Assembly (NCBI RefSeq): GCF_039536765.1
Contig: NZ_BAAAZF010000001.1
Span: 1,302,001 to 1,366,000, forward strand
Direction of reading: 5' to 3'
Origin: Parerythrobacter jejuensis
GTDB lineage: Bacteria; Pseudomonadota; Alphaproteobacteria; Sphingomonadales; Sphingomonadaceae
DNA length: 64,000 nucleotides
The translations under genes were made by a program, and so were the position numbers. Under the pieces are notes generated by a model, which had not been told where the DNA came from, did not search any database, and saw nothing but the letters and a program-made list of their open reading frames with translations. Shown here in pieces: positions 8,948-17,756 of the stretch. Within the stretch, counting starts at the first letter, position 1. Each line of letters opens with the position of its first letter.

Positions 8948-9558
8948 GTGACCGGCTGGCTGGTTGCCGCCAAAAGACGCGCAACCGGCAGGTCATGGTC
9001 CCCATGTGATGCCGCCATAAACACCGCGCGCTTTTCAGCCGAACCGCCGAGCGTGAACAGAATTGTGCCGCTTGCCAGCAGACTCGGCAGCGTCAGGGTG
9101 ATCCGGTCAAACGGAGCTTCGGGCGGAAGGGGATCAGGCGTTATGCGCCGGATTGGTTCCGGGTCACTTACTTTCGGATCGGTATTGGGGAACAACGAGG
9201 CGATATGTCCGTCAGCGCCCATGCCCAGCCATGTCAGCGCGAAAGGCGGTACTCGCTCCATCACGGTAAGGGTAACGACCTCGGCGCCCGCCGGCTCGAA
9301 CAGTTTGCGCATCTTGCCGGTGTTTGAGGCCGGATGATCCTCTGGCACGATCCGGTCATCATTGGGCCAGACTGCAATGCGTGACCAATCGAGATCGCGC
9401 GCCACCAAGTCTTCCAGGATCGGGAATGGTGTCGATCCTCCCGGAATGGTGATCGCAATCGAACCCTCAGTATGGGTCAGAGAGTCTGCCAGCTGCGTGT
9501 GCAGCCAATCGGCAATGCGGCGTGCATCAGCATTTTCGTACAGGGTCAGATCGTCCAT
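8935..9558 (-). CDS. pgl: 6-phosphogluconolactonase
   Basis: A 207-residue DevB/Pgl-type lactonase that hydrolyses 6-phosphogluconolactone, in the pentose phosphate or Entner-Doudoroff route. Support comes from the early IPGGSTP, WPNDDRIVPEDHPASNTG, and the family signature LGMGADGHIASLFPN. Length is close to the bacterial family's lower range. ATG 9558 is chosen over GTG 9561 because GAGGG lies at proper spacing before it. Genes for glucose-6-phosphate dehydrogenase and phosphogluconate dehydratase, often neighbours in this order, are not in the window. The Nudix gene overlaps its end. Confidence 0.9.
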   Translation of the reverse strand: MDDLTLYENADARRIADWLHTQLADSLTHTEGSIAITIPGGSTPFPILEDLVARDLDWSRIAVWPNDDRIVPEDHPASNTGKMRKLFEPAGAEVVTLTVMERVPPFALTWLGMGADGHIASLFPNTDPKVSDPEPIRRITPDPLPPEAPFDRITLTLPSLLASGTILFTLGGSAEKRAVFMAASHGDHDLPVARLLAATSQPVTCFT

Positions 9559-9573
9559 CACTTCCCTCTAACG

Positions 9574-9606
9574 GAAAGGCCGCCGCGAGGCATCCCCGCA
9601 GCGGCC
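9574..9606 (-). terminator. Rho-independent terminator after dps
   Basis: On the minus strand a 13-pair GC stem with two wobble pairs (arms 9594-9606 and 9578-9590, loop of three) is followed by TTT at 9577-9575. It sits between the dps stop and the pgl start and would insulate the two. Confidence 0.65.
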
Positions 9607-9635
9607 CGAATTCGTATCCGCGCGCGGATCTGATG

Positions 9636-10097
9636 TTAGCCGAGCGTGCTCTTGAGAAACCAGACACGCTGTTCTGTCTGGTCGGTCAGGTCGTCAAGAT
9701 ATCCGTCAGTGGCATTGTCGCCAGCCGCTTCGGCCAGGCCCTTCAGCTTCCGGATCCGTTCAAGCAGGATCACATTGTCGTCGTGAAGCTCCTGCACCAT
9801 CTGCTCGGCAGACAAGTCCGCCCGATCCTGATCCGCGATATTGGTGTGCTTGGCGATTGACGCGATGGACGTCAGCGTCTCGGCGCCATTCTTGCGCACA
9901 CGTTCCCCGATGAGGTCGATCTGGTCGCGGATTTCGATGGCGTGCTCGTCAAACAGGAGGTGCAAGTCGCGGAAGCGAGCACCCTTCACATGCCAGTGAA
10001 AGTTCTTCGCCTTGGTGAAGAGCGCGAAGTGGTCTGCCAACAGGCCGTTAAGCTCGGTAACAAGTGCCTTTTTCGAATTGTCTCCGGTGGTTGCCAT
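9636..10097 (-). CDS. dps: Dps family DNA-binding ferritin-like protein
   Basis: A 153-residue Dps/ferritin-like protein. Such proteins form dodecamers that oxidise and store iron with peroxide and protect DNA in stress. The ferroxidase region is present: NFHWHVKG (His34, His36) and LHLLFDEHAIEI (Asp50/Glu51 region). The N-terminal tail is short with only Lys9 and Lys10, so non-specific DNA binding may be weak. A GGGAAA ribosome site precedes ATG 10097. A near-consensus EcfG promoter lies about 45 bases upstream, which would tie this gene to the stress locus at 59-64 kb. Confidence 0.93.
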   Translation of the reverse strand: MATTGDNSKKALVTELNGLLADHFALFTKAKNFHWHVKGARFRDLHLLFDEHAIEIRDQIDLIGERVRKNGAETLTSIASIAKHTNIADQDRADLSAEQMVQELHDDNVILLERIRKLKGLAEAAGDNATDGYLDDLTDQTEQRVWFLKSTLG

Positions 10098-10142
10098 GTC
10101 GATATTTCCCGTAAATATAATGGTTTATGGTTACAGGTCATA

Positions 10143-10167
10143 TACGGCTGAGCAGGCGCGATGTTCC
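10143..10167 (-). promoter_or_regulatory. Candidate EcfG-type promoter of dps
   Basis: Read on the minus strand: GGAAC at 10167-10163, a 16-base spacer, then CGTA at 10146-10143. The alphaproteobacterial EcfG consensus, also seen at phyR and nepR here, is GGAAC-N16-CGTT, so only the last base differs. Spacing and position (about 40-base leader) fit. A functional link is inference. Confidence 0.5.
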
Positions 10168-10205
10168 GGAGACTTCCCTATCGTAGTGATCGGAAAAATC
10201 GATCT

Positions 10206-10760
10206 CTAAATGATTCCACGAATTGATAATCCGATCACTATAGCGGCTCCGAACACAATCACGGCCAAGACGATCCGGATAGGCCGAAGTGGAAGGCTGG
10301 CCTGGAGCCGGTCGCCCAGGAGCCAGCCGAGCGTCAGGGCTGCGACACCGCCGAGGGCTCCACCCATGGCAGTCAGAACCGGCAATCCCGTCCACGCCGC
10401 CAAGGCGAAAATCAGGAATCGACCGGCATCGCCGATCTGGCGCGCCAACAAAACGATGAAGGCAGCGAAGATAGAATGGGTCGGCTCTTTCGGGTCCGCC
10501 TGCTTCGCGGGCCACGCCAGCTCTATGGCGGCGGCAACCAGCGCGAATGCCACCAGCATCAAGGCAGCGGCAGGCGGCAGGATCGCCGCAATCCGGTCAC
10601 CTGCCCACGCCATGATGACAGCCGATACCACCGCTGCAATCGCCCCCGCAACCAGGATACCCGGCCCCGTCCGCCCTGCCAAACGCGCCACCAGAACCTG
10701 GTCACGCGCTCCGAGCGAGACCAGCAGCACAAGGGCAAACCCGAACAGGAAAGATGACAT
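10206..10760 (-). CDS. Membrane protein resembling the GDT1/TMEM165 (UPF0016) family
   Basis: A 184-residue protein with about six hydrophobic helices in two halves. Each half opens with a helix carrying a motif like the cation-transporter family's E-x-G-D-K/R-T/S: LVSLGARDQVLVARLAG in the first (the usual acidic residue before Gly is replaced and GD reads AR-D) and LLARQIGDAGRFLIFAL in the second. The two-repeat design supports the family. The altered key residues mean manganese or calcium transport should not be assumed. It lies between dps and the PhoX-like gene on the same strand, 18 bases after the latter. Confidence 0.5.
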   Translation of the reverse strand: MSSFLFGFALVLLVSLGARDQVLVARLAGRTGPGILVAGAIAAVVSAVIMAWAGDRIAAILPPAAALMLVAFALVAAAIELAWPAKQADPKEPTHSIFAAFIVLLARQIGDAGRFLIFALAAWTGLPVLTAMGGALGGVAALTLGWLLGDRLQASLPLRPIRIVLAVIVFGAAIVIGLSIRGII

Positions 10761-10778
10761 CGCGCGCTATGCCATGGA

Positions 10779-12104
10779 TCAGGTGATCCAGGGGCCCTTG
10801 ATCGCGAGCGTTATGGTCGGGCTGTAGGCATTGACGAACATGGTCTGGCCATCGGGCGAGAAGCATGCGCCGGCCAATTCGGTCTGACGCCGCAGCCGCC
10901 CGAGAGGGTAGGCGCGCCCGGCGAGATCGATCCCGCGCAGATAATTGTCGACCACCTCGGTGTACTGGTCCTCGCAGATCACCAAGTGTCCATTGGGTGC
11001 AACGCACAGATTGTCGCCGTAATTGAACTGATCAGGATCGGTACTTTCGAAGAAGAGGTCGAGTGTATCCGGTTCGGACCCGCGTGATGGCGTGATCCGG
11101 AATATCTGACCAAGCTTGGCAGCGCCCCCGCCCGAGCAACAGAAATAGAGCTCGCCATCACCCATATGCATGCCCTCGCCGCGATAAAAGGTGACCCCGC
11201 CAGCGGCCGCCCCGCGTATGCGCAGATCATTGTCAGGTGCTTCCACATTGTCGAGATCGCGCCAGACTATGGCGTGCTTGGCGCCAATCCGGACAGTGAC
11301 GGCGTCACGATTGCGGGCATCGCTTATGCCGTTCTCGAGAGCCAGAGCCTGCAGCTTCCCACCCTTGGCCAAATCTCCCGGCACGGCAGGAAGGAAGCGA
11401 TAGAGCAGCCCGTCGCTCGCATCTTCGGTCATGTAGACAATACCGGTTGCCGGATCGACACAGGCCGCTTCGTGATTGAAGCGGCCCATTGCCTTGAGCG
11501 GGACGGGATCGACCAGCCCGGTCGCCGTAGCTGGCACTTCGAAAGCATAGCCATGCTGCTTGGCCATCGACAGGCCTCGTCCGCCCGGCTCCTCGCACGT
11601 AATCCAGGTGCCCCACGGTGTAATCCCGCCCGAGCAATTGCGGATGGTGCCTGCCAACGTACGCGCCTGCCGCTCGACGGTAAGAGTTGCAGCATCCAGC
11701 AAAATATTGGTGGTGCCCCCCGGAAACACCCGCCCGTCGGGCCAGCGGCCATACCCCTCGGTAAGGTCAGCACCAGCCTCCTGCATCGGGTTCAGTTCGT
11801 GATTGCGGACCAGGGCAATCTTGCCATTGCCGATATCGAAACAGCCCATCCCGTCCGCCGCATCGGGCACGGTACCGCCATCATCCATCGGGTCACCCAG
11901 TTTTGACAGGACGCGATAGGAAAACCCCGCAGGCAGATCGAGCAATCCGGCCGGATCCTCGACCAGCGGCCCATAAGTTGCGCTGGGCAATGTGCCTGCC
12001 GCACCGATAGCGCGCGGGGTGCAACCGCTGGCAGCGAGCGCGGCAAAGGCGCTCCCCGTGGCGGCGAGAAACATGCGGCGATCACTCTCAAACGGTGCGG
12101 ACAA
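10779..12104 (-). CDS. PhoX-like (DUF839) Tat-exported lipoprotein
   Basis: A 441-residue protein of the PhoX/DUF839 beta-propeller family, whose best-known members are calcium/iron alkaline phosphatases. The N-terminus combines a Tat-like DRRMFLA (residues 8-14) with a hydrophobic stretch ending LAASGC, a possible lipobox, so it is probably exported folded and lipid-anchored. Family-type blocks include LVRNHELNP, GRFNHEAACVDPATGIVYMTEDASDGLLYRFLP, and the end FVNAYSPTITLAIKGPW. Substrate and true phosphatase activity are unproven. An incomplete match to PhoX metal ligands is possible and should be checked. Confidence 0.78.
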   Translation of the reverse strand: MSAPFESDRRMFLAATGSAFAALAASGCTPRAIGAAGTLPSATYGPLVEDPAGLLDLPAGFSYRVLSKLGDPMDDGGTVPDAADGMGCFDIGNGKIALVRNHELNPMQEAGADLTEGYGRWPDGRVFPGGTTNILLDAATLTVERQARTLAGTIRNCSGGITPWGTWITCEEPGGRGLSMAKQHGYAFEVPATATGLVDPVPLKAMGRFNHEAACVDPATGIVYMTEDASDGLLYRFLPAVPGDLAKGGKLQALALENGISDARNRDAVTVRIGAKHAIVWRDLDNVEAPDNDLRIRGAAAGGVTFYRGEGMHMGDGELYFCCSGGGAAKLGQIFRITPSRGSEPDTLDLFFESTDPDQFNYGDNLCVAPNGHLVICEDQYTEVVDNYLRGIDLAGRAYPLGRLRRQTELAGACFSPDGQTMFVNAYSPTITLAIKGPWIT

Positions 12105-12181
12105 GGTACTACCCTCCTGTTATTGCTAATGGTCATAGCAGGCCTGCCGCCACATGGCAGGGCGGATTTGAGGAGAGAGCA

Positions 12182-12976
12182 ATGAAACTGGAACAGGGCA
12201 CAGCGGCAATCGTCACCGGGGGCGCATCAGGGTTGGGCCATGCCAGCGCGGTTGCCCTGGCAGAACAAGGCTTCAAAGTTGCGATCTTCGATGTGAACAC
12301 CGACGAGGGCCCCGCCAAGGCCGAGGAGATCGGCGGCCTGTTCTGCCATGTCGACATCACTGACGAACAATCGGTGGTCGACGGTTTCGAAGCCGCCCGG
12401 GCCGCCCACGGGCAAGAACGCCTGACGGTGCATTGCGCCATGACCAGCAAGCGCGGCAAGACCATCGGCTGGGACAAGGCGAATGGTTGCTACAAGCGCC
12501 TCTCGACCGAGGATTACGCTTTCGGTGCGGAGGGCATCCTGGTCTCCAGCTATCGCATCGCCAGCCACTCCGCGCTTGGCATGGCAAACAGCGATCCGGT
12601 GACCGAAGATGGCGAGCGCGGGGCCATCATCCTGACCGCCAGCGTTGCCGCGCAAGACGGGCAGATCGGGCAGACCATCTATGGCAGCTGCAAGAGCGGG
12701 GTGAACGGCCTGGTGCTGCCGATGGCGCGCGATTTGATGGAGCTCGGCATCCGGGTCAATTCGATCATGCCGGGCATCTTCGCGACTCCGTTGATGCTGG
12801 GGATGAAGGATCGCAATCCGCAAATGTGGGATCAGCTCAACGCCAGCGTGCCCTTCCCCAAGCGGCTCGGCCATCCGGAGGAATTCGCTTCGCTGGTGCT
12901 GGAAATCGCCCGCAACGGATACATCAACGGCCACCAGTTCCGGCTCGACGGTGCGATCCGGATGCCCCCGAAATAG
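12182..12976 (+). CDS. Short-chain dehydrogenase/reductase (SDR), HSD10-like
   Basis: A 264-residue classical SDR. The cofactor loop TGGASGLG is at residues 12-19, an aspartate (Asp37) ends beta-2, implying NAD(H), and the catalytic Ser154, Tyr167 and Lys171 are present (YGSCK). The usual NNAG strand is replaced by HCAMTS at 84-89, a notable departure. The overall layout resembles 3-hydroxyacyl-CoA dehydrogenase type 2. ATG 12182 follows GAGGAGAGAG, a strong ribosome site, and is preferred to upstream in-frame starts. The alcohol dehydrogenase gene follows 52 bases later in the same direction. Confidence 0.85.
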   Translation: MKLEQGTAAIVTGGASGLGHASAVALAEQGFKVAIFDVNTDEGPAKAEEIGGLFCHVDITDEQSVVDGFEAARAAHGQERLTVHCAMTSKRGKTIGWDKANGCYKRLSTEDYAFGAEGILVSSYRIASHSALGMANSDPVTEDGERGAIILTASVAAQDGQIGQTIYGSCKSGVNGLVLPMARDLMELGIRVNSIMPGIFATPLMLGMKDRNPQMWDQLNASVPFPKRLGHPEEFASLVLEIARNGYINGHQFRLDGAIRMPPK

Positions 12977-13028
12977 GGCCACGCATCCGAACAGGCATTC
13001 CGGACCCATCCCATTGAAAGGCCAAGCC

Positions 13029-14096
13029 ATGGCGACCCAGACCAACGAATATCCGACCAAAGCATACGGCGCGACGGCGCCGGATAGCGGCCTTGCGCCA
13101 ATGGACATCACGCGGCGGGGCTTGCGTGATGACGATGTGTTGATCGACATCAGCCATTGCGGGATCTGCCATTCCGATCTGCACACTGCGCGCAATGATT
13201 GGGGCCGCACAACCTACCCTGTTGTCCCTGGGCACGAGATTGTCGGAACGGTCGCTGCGGTCGGCGACGCGGTATCACGTCACAAGGTGGGGGACCGGGT
13301 CGCGATCGGCTGCATGGTCGATAGCTGCAAACAGTGCGCCCACTGCGAAATGGACCTGGAGCAATATTGCAAGCAGGGCATGGTCGGCACTTATGGCGGT
13401 CGAGACCGGCACGACGGGTCGACAACCCATGGCGGCTATTCGGAACGGATTGTGTGCCGCGACGAATTCGTCCTGAAAGTCCCCGACGCGTTGAGCAGCG
13501 AACATGCCGCGCCGCTGCTATGCGCGGGCATCACTACCTACTCCCCGCTGCGCCAATGGAACGTTGGTCCGGGCAGCAAGGTGGCCGTCGCAGGGCTCGG
13601 CGGACTGGGACATATGGGCGTCAAATTTGCCGTCGCGATGGGGGCAGAAGTAACCGTGCTCAGCCGCAGTGAAAGCAAGCGTCAGGATGCGATGGACCTC
13701 GGGGCGCATGATTTCCTGATCACCACCGACCGGGAAGCGATGAAGGCGAAGACCGGTTATTTCGATCTGGTCCTCAACACTGTTCCTGTCCGCCATGATG
13801 TCACGCCCTATCTCCATCTGCTGCGGATCGACGGCGCGCAAGTGCTGGTCGGTGTGATCGACAAGCTACCCGAATTGCATTCGGGCATCCTGCTCGGCCG
13901 CAAGATCCTCTCCGGAAGTGGCATTGGCGGGATCGCAGAGACGCAGGATATGCTCGATCTGTGTGCCGAAAAAGCGATTGTGCCCGAGATCGAGATGATC
14001 CGGATGGAGGAGGTCAATACCGCCTACGACCGGATGGAAGCCAGCGACGTCAAATATCGTTTCGTAATCGACATGGGCGCGTTCCGGGGCGCCTGA
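13029..14096 (+). CDS. Zinc-dependent NAD(P) alcohol dehydrogenase, cinnamyl-alcohol/YahK type
   Basis: A 355-residue medium-chain dehydrogenase. Catalytic zinc ligands are Cys44 and His69-Glu70 (GHE); structural zinc cysteines are Cys100, 103, 106 and 114. The coenzyme loop GLGGLG occurs near residue 195, followed by SRSESKR, which suggests NADPH. The CGICHSDLH pattern belongs to the broad-substrate aldehyde reductase group (YahK, CAD). ATG 13029 is chosen because the family starts near here and the extension is arginine-rich and untypical. It may act with the SDR upstream; no substrate is evident. Confidence 0.9.
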   Translation: MATQTNEYPTKAYGATAPDSGLAPMDITRRGLRDDDVLIDISHCGICHSDLHTARNDWGRTTYPVVPGHEIVGTVAAVGDAVSRHKVGDRVAIGCMVDSCKQCAHCEMDLEQYCKQGMVGTYGGRDRHDGSTTHGGYSERIVCRDEFVLKVPDALSSEHAAPLLCAGITTYSPLRQWNVGPGSKVAVAGLGGLGHMGVKFAVAMGAEVTVLSRSESKRQDAMDLGAHDFLITTDREAMKAKTGYFDLVLNTVPVRHDVTPYLHLLRIDGAQVLVGVIDKLPELHSGILLGRKILSGSGIGGIAETQDMLDLCAEKAIVPEIEMIRMEEVNTAYDRMEASDVKYRFVIDMGAFRGA

Positions 14097-14105
14097 TCCG
14101 GGCTG

Positions 14106-14354
14106 TCAGATACACCAGTCGAGCTGCTGGCCCTTCTGGCTGGAGCGTTCCGGGCGGACCCGGTTGGCGACCATGCGCGCATGCAATTTGCGCACGATGG
14201 TGCTGCCGGTGTTCCTGAACAGGAATGGAAACGCGCCGTGCAGCAGGCAGGCAATCCCGCCTCCGATCATCGGTATCCCGAAGCTGGAGGCGACACGGAA
14301 ATGCTCCGTATAGGTTTCGCCCACGCTACGCGGATGATCGGTGAAGATATTCAT
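14106..14354 (-). CDS. DUF6356 family protein
   Basis: An 82-residue protein that I recognise as the DUF6356 type found in sphingomonads: HPRSVGETYTEHF near the N-terminus, a central hydrophobic segment around GGGIACLLHGAFPFLF, then TGSTIVRKLHARM. It may be membrane-associated through the one hydrophobic segment. Function unknown. It ends 10 bases from the convergent alcohol dehydrogenase and shares direction with the YeiH-type transporter 22 bases upstream. Confidence 0.7.
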   Translation of the reverse strand: MNIFTDHPRSVGETYTEHFRVASSFGIPMIGGGIACLLHGAFPFLFRNTGSTIVRKLHARMVANRVRPERSSQKGQQLDWCI

Positions 14355-14376
14355 ACGGCTCGATCCTTGTGCTTGT

Positions 14377-15450
14377 TCACAGCATTTGCGTGGCCAACAA
14401 CGCCAGAAGAAACGCTGTCAGGGTTGTTATAATCACCGGCCCGAAACTGCGCAAACTATGTGCCAGCAATCCGCCCAGGTTGGACTTGATGGCCGCCGCA
14501 GTCACGGCGAAGAGCAGGAATAGGCTGGCCGCCTCTGCCCCGGTCTTCGTTACCACATCAGGCAAAGCAACCAGACTGTTGATCGCCACCAGCAAGATAA
14601 ATCCGACGATGAACCACGGCAGCGCGCGCGCAAGTGTGAGCTTTTCGGCCACATCGCCGTCAGCGTCCTTGTCAGAACGCGCGATCACGAAGGACACCAG
14701 CAACAGGATTGGCACCAGCATCGCCACGCGTGAGAGCTTGACCACCGCCGCGACTTCTCCCGCAGGATCGGAATAGGCAAAGCCGCCGCCGATGGCTTGT
14801 GCAACATCGTGGATCGATGCCCCGATCAGGAATCCTGCTTGCTGGTCACTCAGTCCCAGGAATCCCGCTATGGCCGGATAGAAGGTCATCGCTGCTGCGC
14901 TGGCGATCGTGGTCCCCAGCAGCACGATGGTGAAACGCTCGGAGGAGACCCGCTTCTCCCCCAGCAGGCTCCACAAGGCGAGCGCTGCCGAGGCGCCGCA
15001 AATGGCAGTGGCACCGCCGGCCAGCAGACCGAAAGCCAGATCCTGCCGCAGCAATCGAGCGGCCAGCAAACCTGCCGCAATCACGCCCGCCATGATCATC
15101 ACGAGATAGAGGAAGGGTTGCACCCCCAGCCCCGCAATCTCCGCCCAGGTAATCCTGAGCCCGATCAGCACGATGCCGATCCGCAGCAAGGTCTGCGAGG
15201 CAAAATCGAGACCGGGTGATAGGCGGGTATCGGAATTGGTGAAGTTGAGAGCGAGGCCGATCAACAGGCCCATCAAGACGGCAGGCGGACCATAATGCTC
15301 GCTTAGCCAAAGCGCAGCCAGCGAAGCCACCAGGACCAGACCAAGGCCCGGCAAATAGGAAACCAGGCTGCGCCGTGGTGCCGGCTCGGCAAGCTGAAGC
15401 TCCCCGTAGAGGTCAGCCATCCAGTAGGTTTCGGGTCCCGTTTTAGCCAT
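14377..15450 (-). CDS. YeiH/UPF0324 family putative sulfate exporter
   Basis: A 357-residue inner-membrane protein with about 10 hydrophobic segments. Family-type sequences are LLRIGIVLIGLRITWAEI, GGATAICGASAALAL, and GASIHDVAQAIGGGFAYSD. Members are annotated as sulfate or anion exporters, mostly by association. A second in-frame ATG at 15420 is possible, but ATG 15450 gives a normal-length cytoplasmic lead. It is in line with DUF6356 and may share a transcript. Transport substrate is inferred from the family only. Confidence 0.85.
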   Translation of the reverse strand: MAKTGPETYWMADLYGELQLAEPAPRRSLVSYLPGLGLVLVASLAALWLSEHYGPPAVLMGLLIGLALNFTNSDTRLSPGLDFASQTLLRIGIVLIGLRITWAEIAGLGVQPFLYLVMIMAGVIAAGLLAARLLRQDLAFGLLAGGATAICGASAALALWSLLGEKRVSSERFTIVLLGTTIASAAAMTFYPAIAGFLGLSDQQAGFLIGASIHDVAQAIGGGFAYSDPAGEVAAVVKLSRVAMLVPILLLVSFVIARSDKDADGDVAEKLTLARALPWFIVGFILLVAINSLVALPDVVTKTGAEAASLFLLFAVTAAAIKSNLGGLLAHSLRSFGPVIITTLTAFLLALLATQML

Positions 15451-15516
15451 GACACTGGCACCTTTAGGCCGGATTTGCAGGCTGGCAATATTTGCAAGGC
15501 CGCGTGGCCCCCGAAT

Positions 15517-16215
15517 TCAGCGGGTCGCCACCAGATGCGACGGATCTGTCCAGCGCACGTCAAACCCAGCTGCGTCCAGCATCTCGACCAAGCGGGCGGG
15601 CGCACCCGCTTGCCCTCGCCTTGCCAGTGTCTGGAAATGTACTTCGACCGCAATTGTGTGCAGGCGCGGATCATCCAATGAGGTACCCAGCCCCTCGATA
15701 ACTTCGAATTCGAAACCCTCGACATCGATCTTGATAACATGTGGCGAATGCGTGACGGCCAGCTGCTCCCCGCGCATAACGGTGACCGTGTGGCCCACCA
15801 TGCCGGTATCGGATCCGACCTTGCTCAGCCCTTCATTGGCGCTTGCCCCTTCGGTGCTGAGGAAAAACTCTGTTGTCCCATTCTCGTCGGAGAGCGCCAC
15901 TTCCTTGATCGTCACATTGGCCAATCCGGCCACGGCAGCGCGCAATTCCGGCAGGCTGGAAGGCGACGGCTCGATCGCGATGACGTTACCGTCCGGGCCT
16001 GTCCAATCGGCGAATTGCGGCGCGTAATGGCCGATATTTGCCCCGACATCCCAAACGGTATCGCCCGCCTGAACGCGGTTCTTCAGGGCGCTATCGAACG
16101 CCTGCTCGTAATCGATCCGGAAGACCCGTCGATAGAGCCTCTGCATCGGGCGCAGGATACCCATCCGCTGCCCGATGCGGCGTAAGGCCATGATCCACCC
16201 GCTCGAATAATCCAT
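15517..16215 (-). CDS. FkbM family SAM-dependent methyltransferase
   Basis: A 232-residue class I methyltransferase of the FkbM type, usually acting on hydroxyls of sugars in polysaccharides or natural products. The SAM-binding block VWDVGANIGHYAPQFA is followed by the acidic-loop VIAIEPSPSS, and the family motif VIKIDVEGFEFEVIEGL is near residue 160. ATG 16215 has AAGGG before it; a GTG at 16230 would overlap the GMC stop. It is the last gene of the aldo-keto reductase - GMC - FkbM set, pointing to modification of a sugar or similar small molecule. Confidence 0.85.
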   Translation of the reverse strand: MDYSSGWIMALRRIGQRMGILRPMQRLYRRVFRIDYEQAFDSALKNRVQAGDTVWDVGANIGHYAPQFADWTGPDGNVIAIEPSPSSLPELRAAVAGLANVTIKEVALSDENGTTEFFLSTEGASANEGLSKVGSDTGMVGHTVTVMRGEQLAVTHSPHVIKIDVEGFEFEVIEGLGTSLDDPRLHTIAVEVHFQTLARRGQAGAPARLVEMLDAAGFDVRWTDPSHLVATR

Positions 16216-16226
16216 TGCCCTACCCT

Positions 16227-17756
16227 TCACTCAGGCCGAGCATGCTGCGCAACAAGACGCATGGCAAGCAAGAGTGCTGTCATCGTTGGATTGGCACCGC
16301 CTCCTGACGGCAAGACCGACGTGCTGCACAACTGGATACGCGGCTCGGCAAACAGGCGCAGATCGGCATCCACCACCCCATCGGCGGCACTCGTACCCAT
16401 CCGCGTCGAGCCGGTCGGGTGATAGATCCCGCCAGAATGGCGCACAGCATCCTCGATTTGCGCGGGTTCGAAACGCGCGAATGTTCCCGCCTGGTGCAGT
16501 GGACTTGCTTTCCATTCCCGTTCGAACAGTTCGGCGAGAATATTCATGTTGGCGATGTCGCGCTGCCCGACTTGCCACCGGATCGCTGGCAAAGGCGTGC
16601 CGAATGCATCTGTCGCTTGCTCGCTCAAAGTGATCCGGTTTGCGGCGTCGGGGATTTGCTCGATCACGCCATGGGCCACCAGATCAGCGCGGTCGGGAAA
16701 CAGCTGCCGCTTGTGGCGATAGCGCCACGCAATGGCCCGGACGAGCCACGGCGCATGGCGCGCAAGGCCCGCTATGGTGCGCAAACCCGGCACTTTGCGG
16801 CGCTGGATCGATTGCATGGCGTCGCGCAAATGATCAAAGCCGCCGGTTCCATCCGTTTCGTAGCCAATATGGACAAATCCCGGTGGCACCACACCGCGCG
16901 CTCCGGACCCGTCCGCAAGTTCGAACCGCAGGTTGCGCATCATACCCGATGGCGCAAAGCGGAAGCCGAACTGGTGGTTAAGCGCTGCACGATCGGCCGG
17001 ATCAATCTGCCCGATTGCGATCGAAAGATGGTCGGAAAAGTACTGTCCCAAAGACGGCGAAACACGCCGCACAGCCCCGTCCATAGTGCGGTCAAGCAAC
17101 AGCGCCAGCCGGGTGGTTTCGATGGCACCGGCCGCGATAATCACGCGCCTGGCCACAAGCGTTGATCGCATCCTGTCCGGTGTCGCCACAGTCAGAATGA
17201 CCCCGTCATCACCTGGCTCGATCCCGGTCACGGTCGTGTTGAGCGCAACCCTGCAATTCTCGCTGCGGTCCAGATCATCACGCAAGAGCGAGGCGACATT
17301 GCGCTTGGCGAAGGGCGGCCATTTGGCCAGACGCGCGGACAAGTCCGGCCCCAGATCGGCCTCACTGCCCGGCGGCGCGTACTCCCCCGCATCCAGCCCG
17401 AACATCGTTTCCACTTGGGATAGAAACGGCGCCAGATCCTCTGACGCGACCGGCCATCTTGCCATATCGGCAGGCTGAAACGGGATCAGCGCTCCACCCC
17501 AGCGTGCGGACGTTCCGCCCAGGCCTCTGAACCGGCCCGCCTGGGCACCGGCATACTCGCTGGCTTCATGCTCGACAGTATGGAGAGGGTGGGTATCAGC
17601 CTCCTGCGCCGCCTCCCCGGATTCGAGGCACAGTACAGGTGCTTTGGTGGCCCGGCTCAGTTCCAGCGCGATAGGAAGCCCGATCGTGCCGCCACCGATT
17701 ACGCAGAAATCGACCTGCGCCGGCAAAGTATCCCCTTTCCCGGGATCGAGGATCAT
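16227..17756 (-). CDS. GMC family FAD-dependent oxidoreductase
   Basis: A 509-residue glucose-methanol-choline type flavoprotein. The FAD-binding loop is IGGGTIGLPIALEL near residue 19, with an LESG strand end, then GLGGTSARWGG. The C-terminal part includes GIYHPTGSTRMG with the catalytic His, and LPSGGGANPTMTALLLA. It oxidises an alcohol or sugar hydroxyl. There is no signal peptide. The start overlaps the aldo-keto reductase stop and its stop nearly touches the FkbM start, so the three form one operon. The substrate is unknown; a sugar is plausible given the neighbours. Confidence 0.88.
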   Translation of the reverse strand: MILDPGKGDTLPAQVDFCVIGGGTIGLPIALELSRATKAPVLCLESGEAAQEADTHPLHTVEHEASEYAGAQAGRFRGLGGTSARWGGALIPFQPADMARWPVASEDLAPFLSQVETMFGLDAGEYAPPGSEADLGPDLSARLAKWPPFAKRNVASLLRDDLDRSENCRVALNTTVTGIEPGDDGVILTVATPDRMRSTLVARRVIIAAGAIETTRLALLLDRTMDGAVRRVSPSLGQYFSDHLSIAIGQIDPADRAALNHQFGFRFAPSGMMRNLRFELADGSGARGVVPPGFVHIGYETDGTGGFDHLRDAMQSIQRRKVPGLRTIAGLARHAPWLVRAIAWRYRHKRQLFPDRADLVAHGVIEQIPDAANRITLSEQATDAFGTPLPAIRWQVGQRDIANMNILAELFEREWKASPLHQAGTFARFEPAQIEDAVRHSGGIYHPTGSTRMGTSAADGVVDADLRLFAEPRIQLCSTSVLPSGGGANPTMTALLLAMRLVAQHARPE

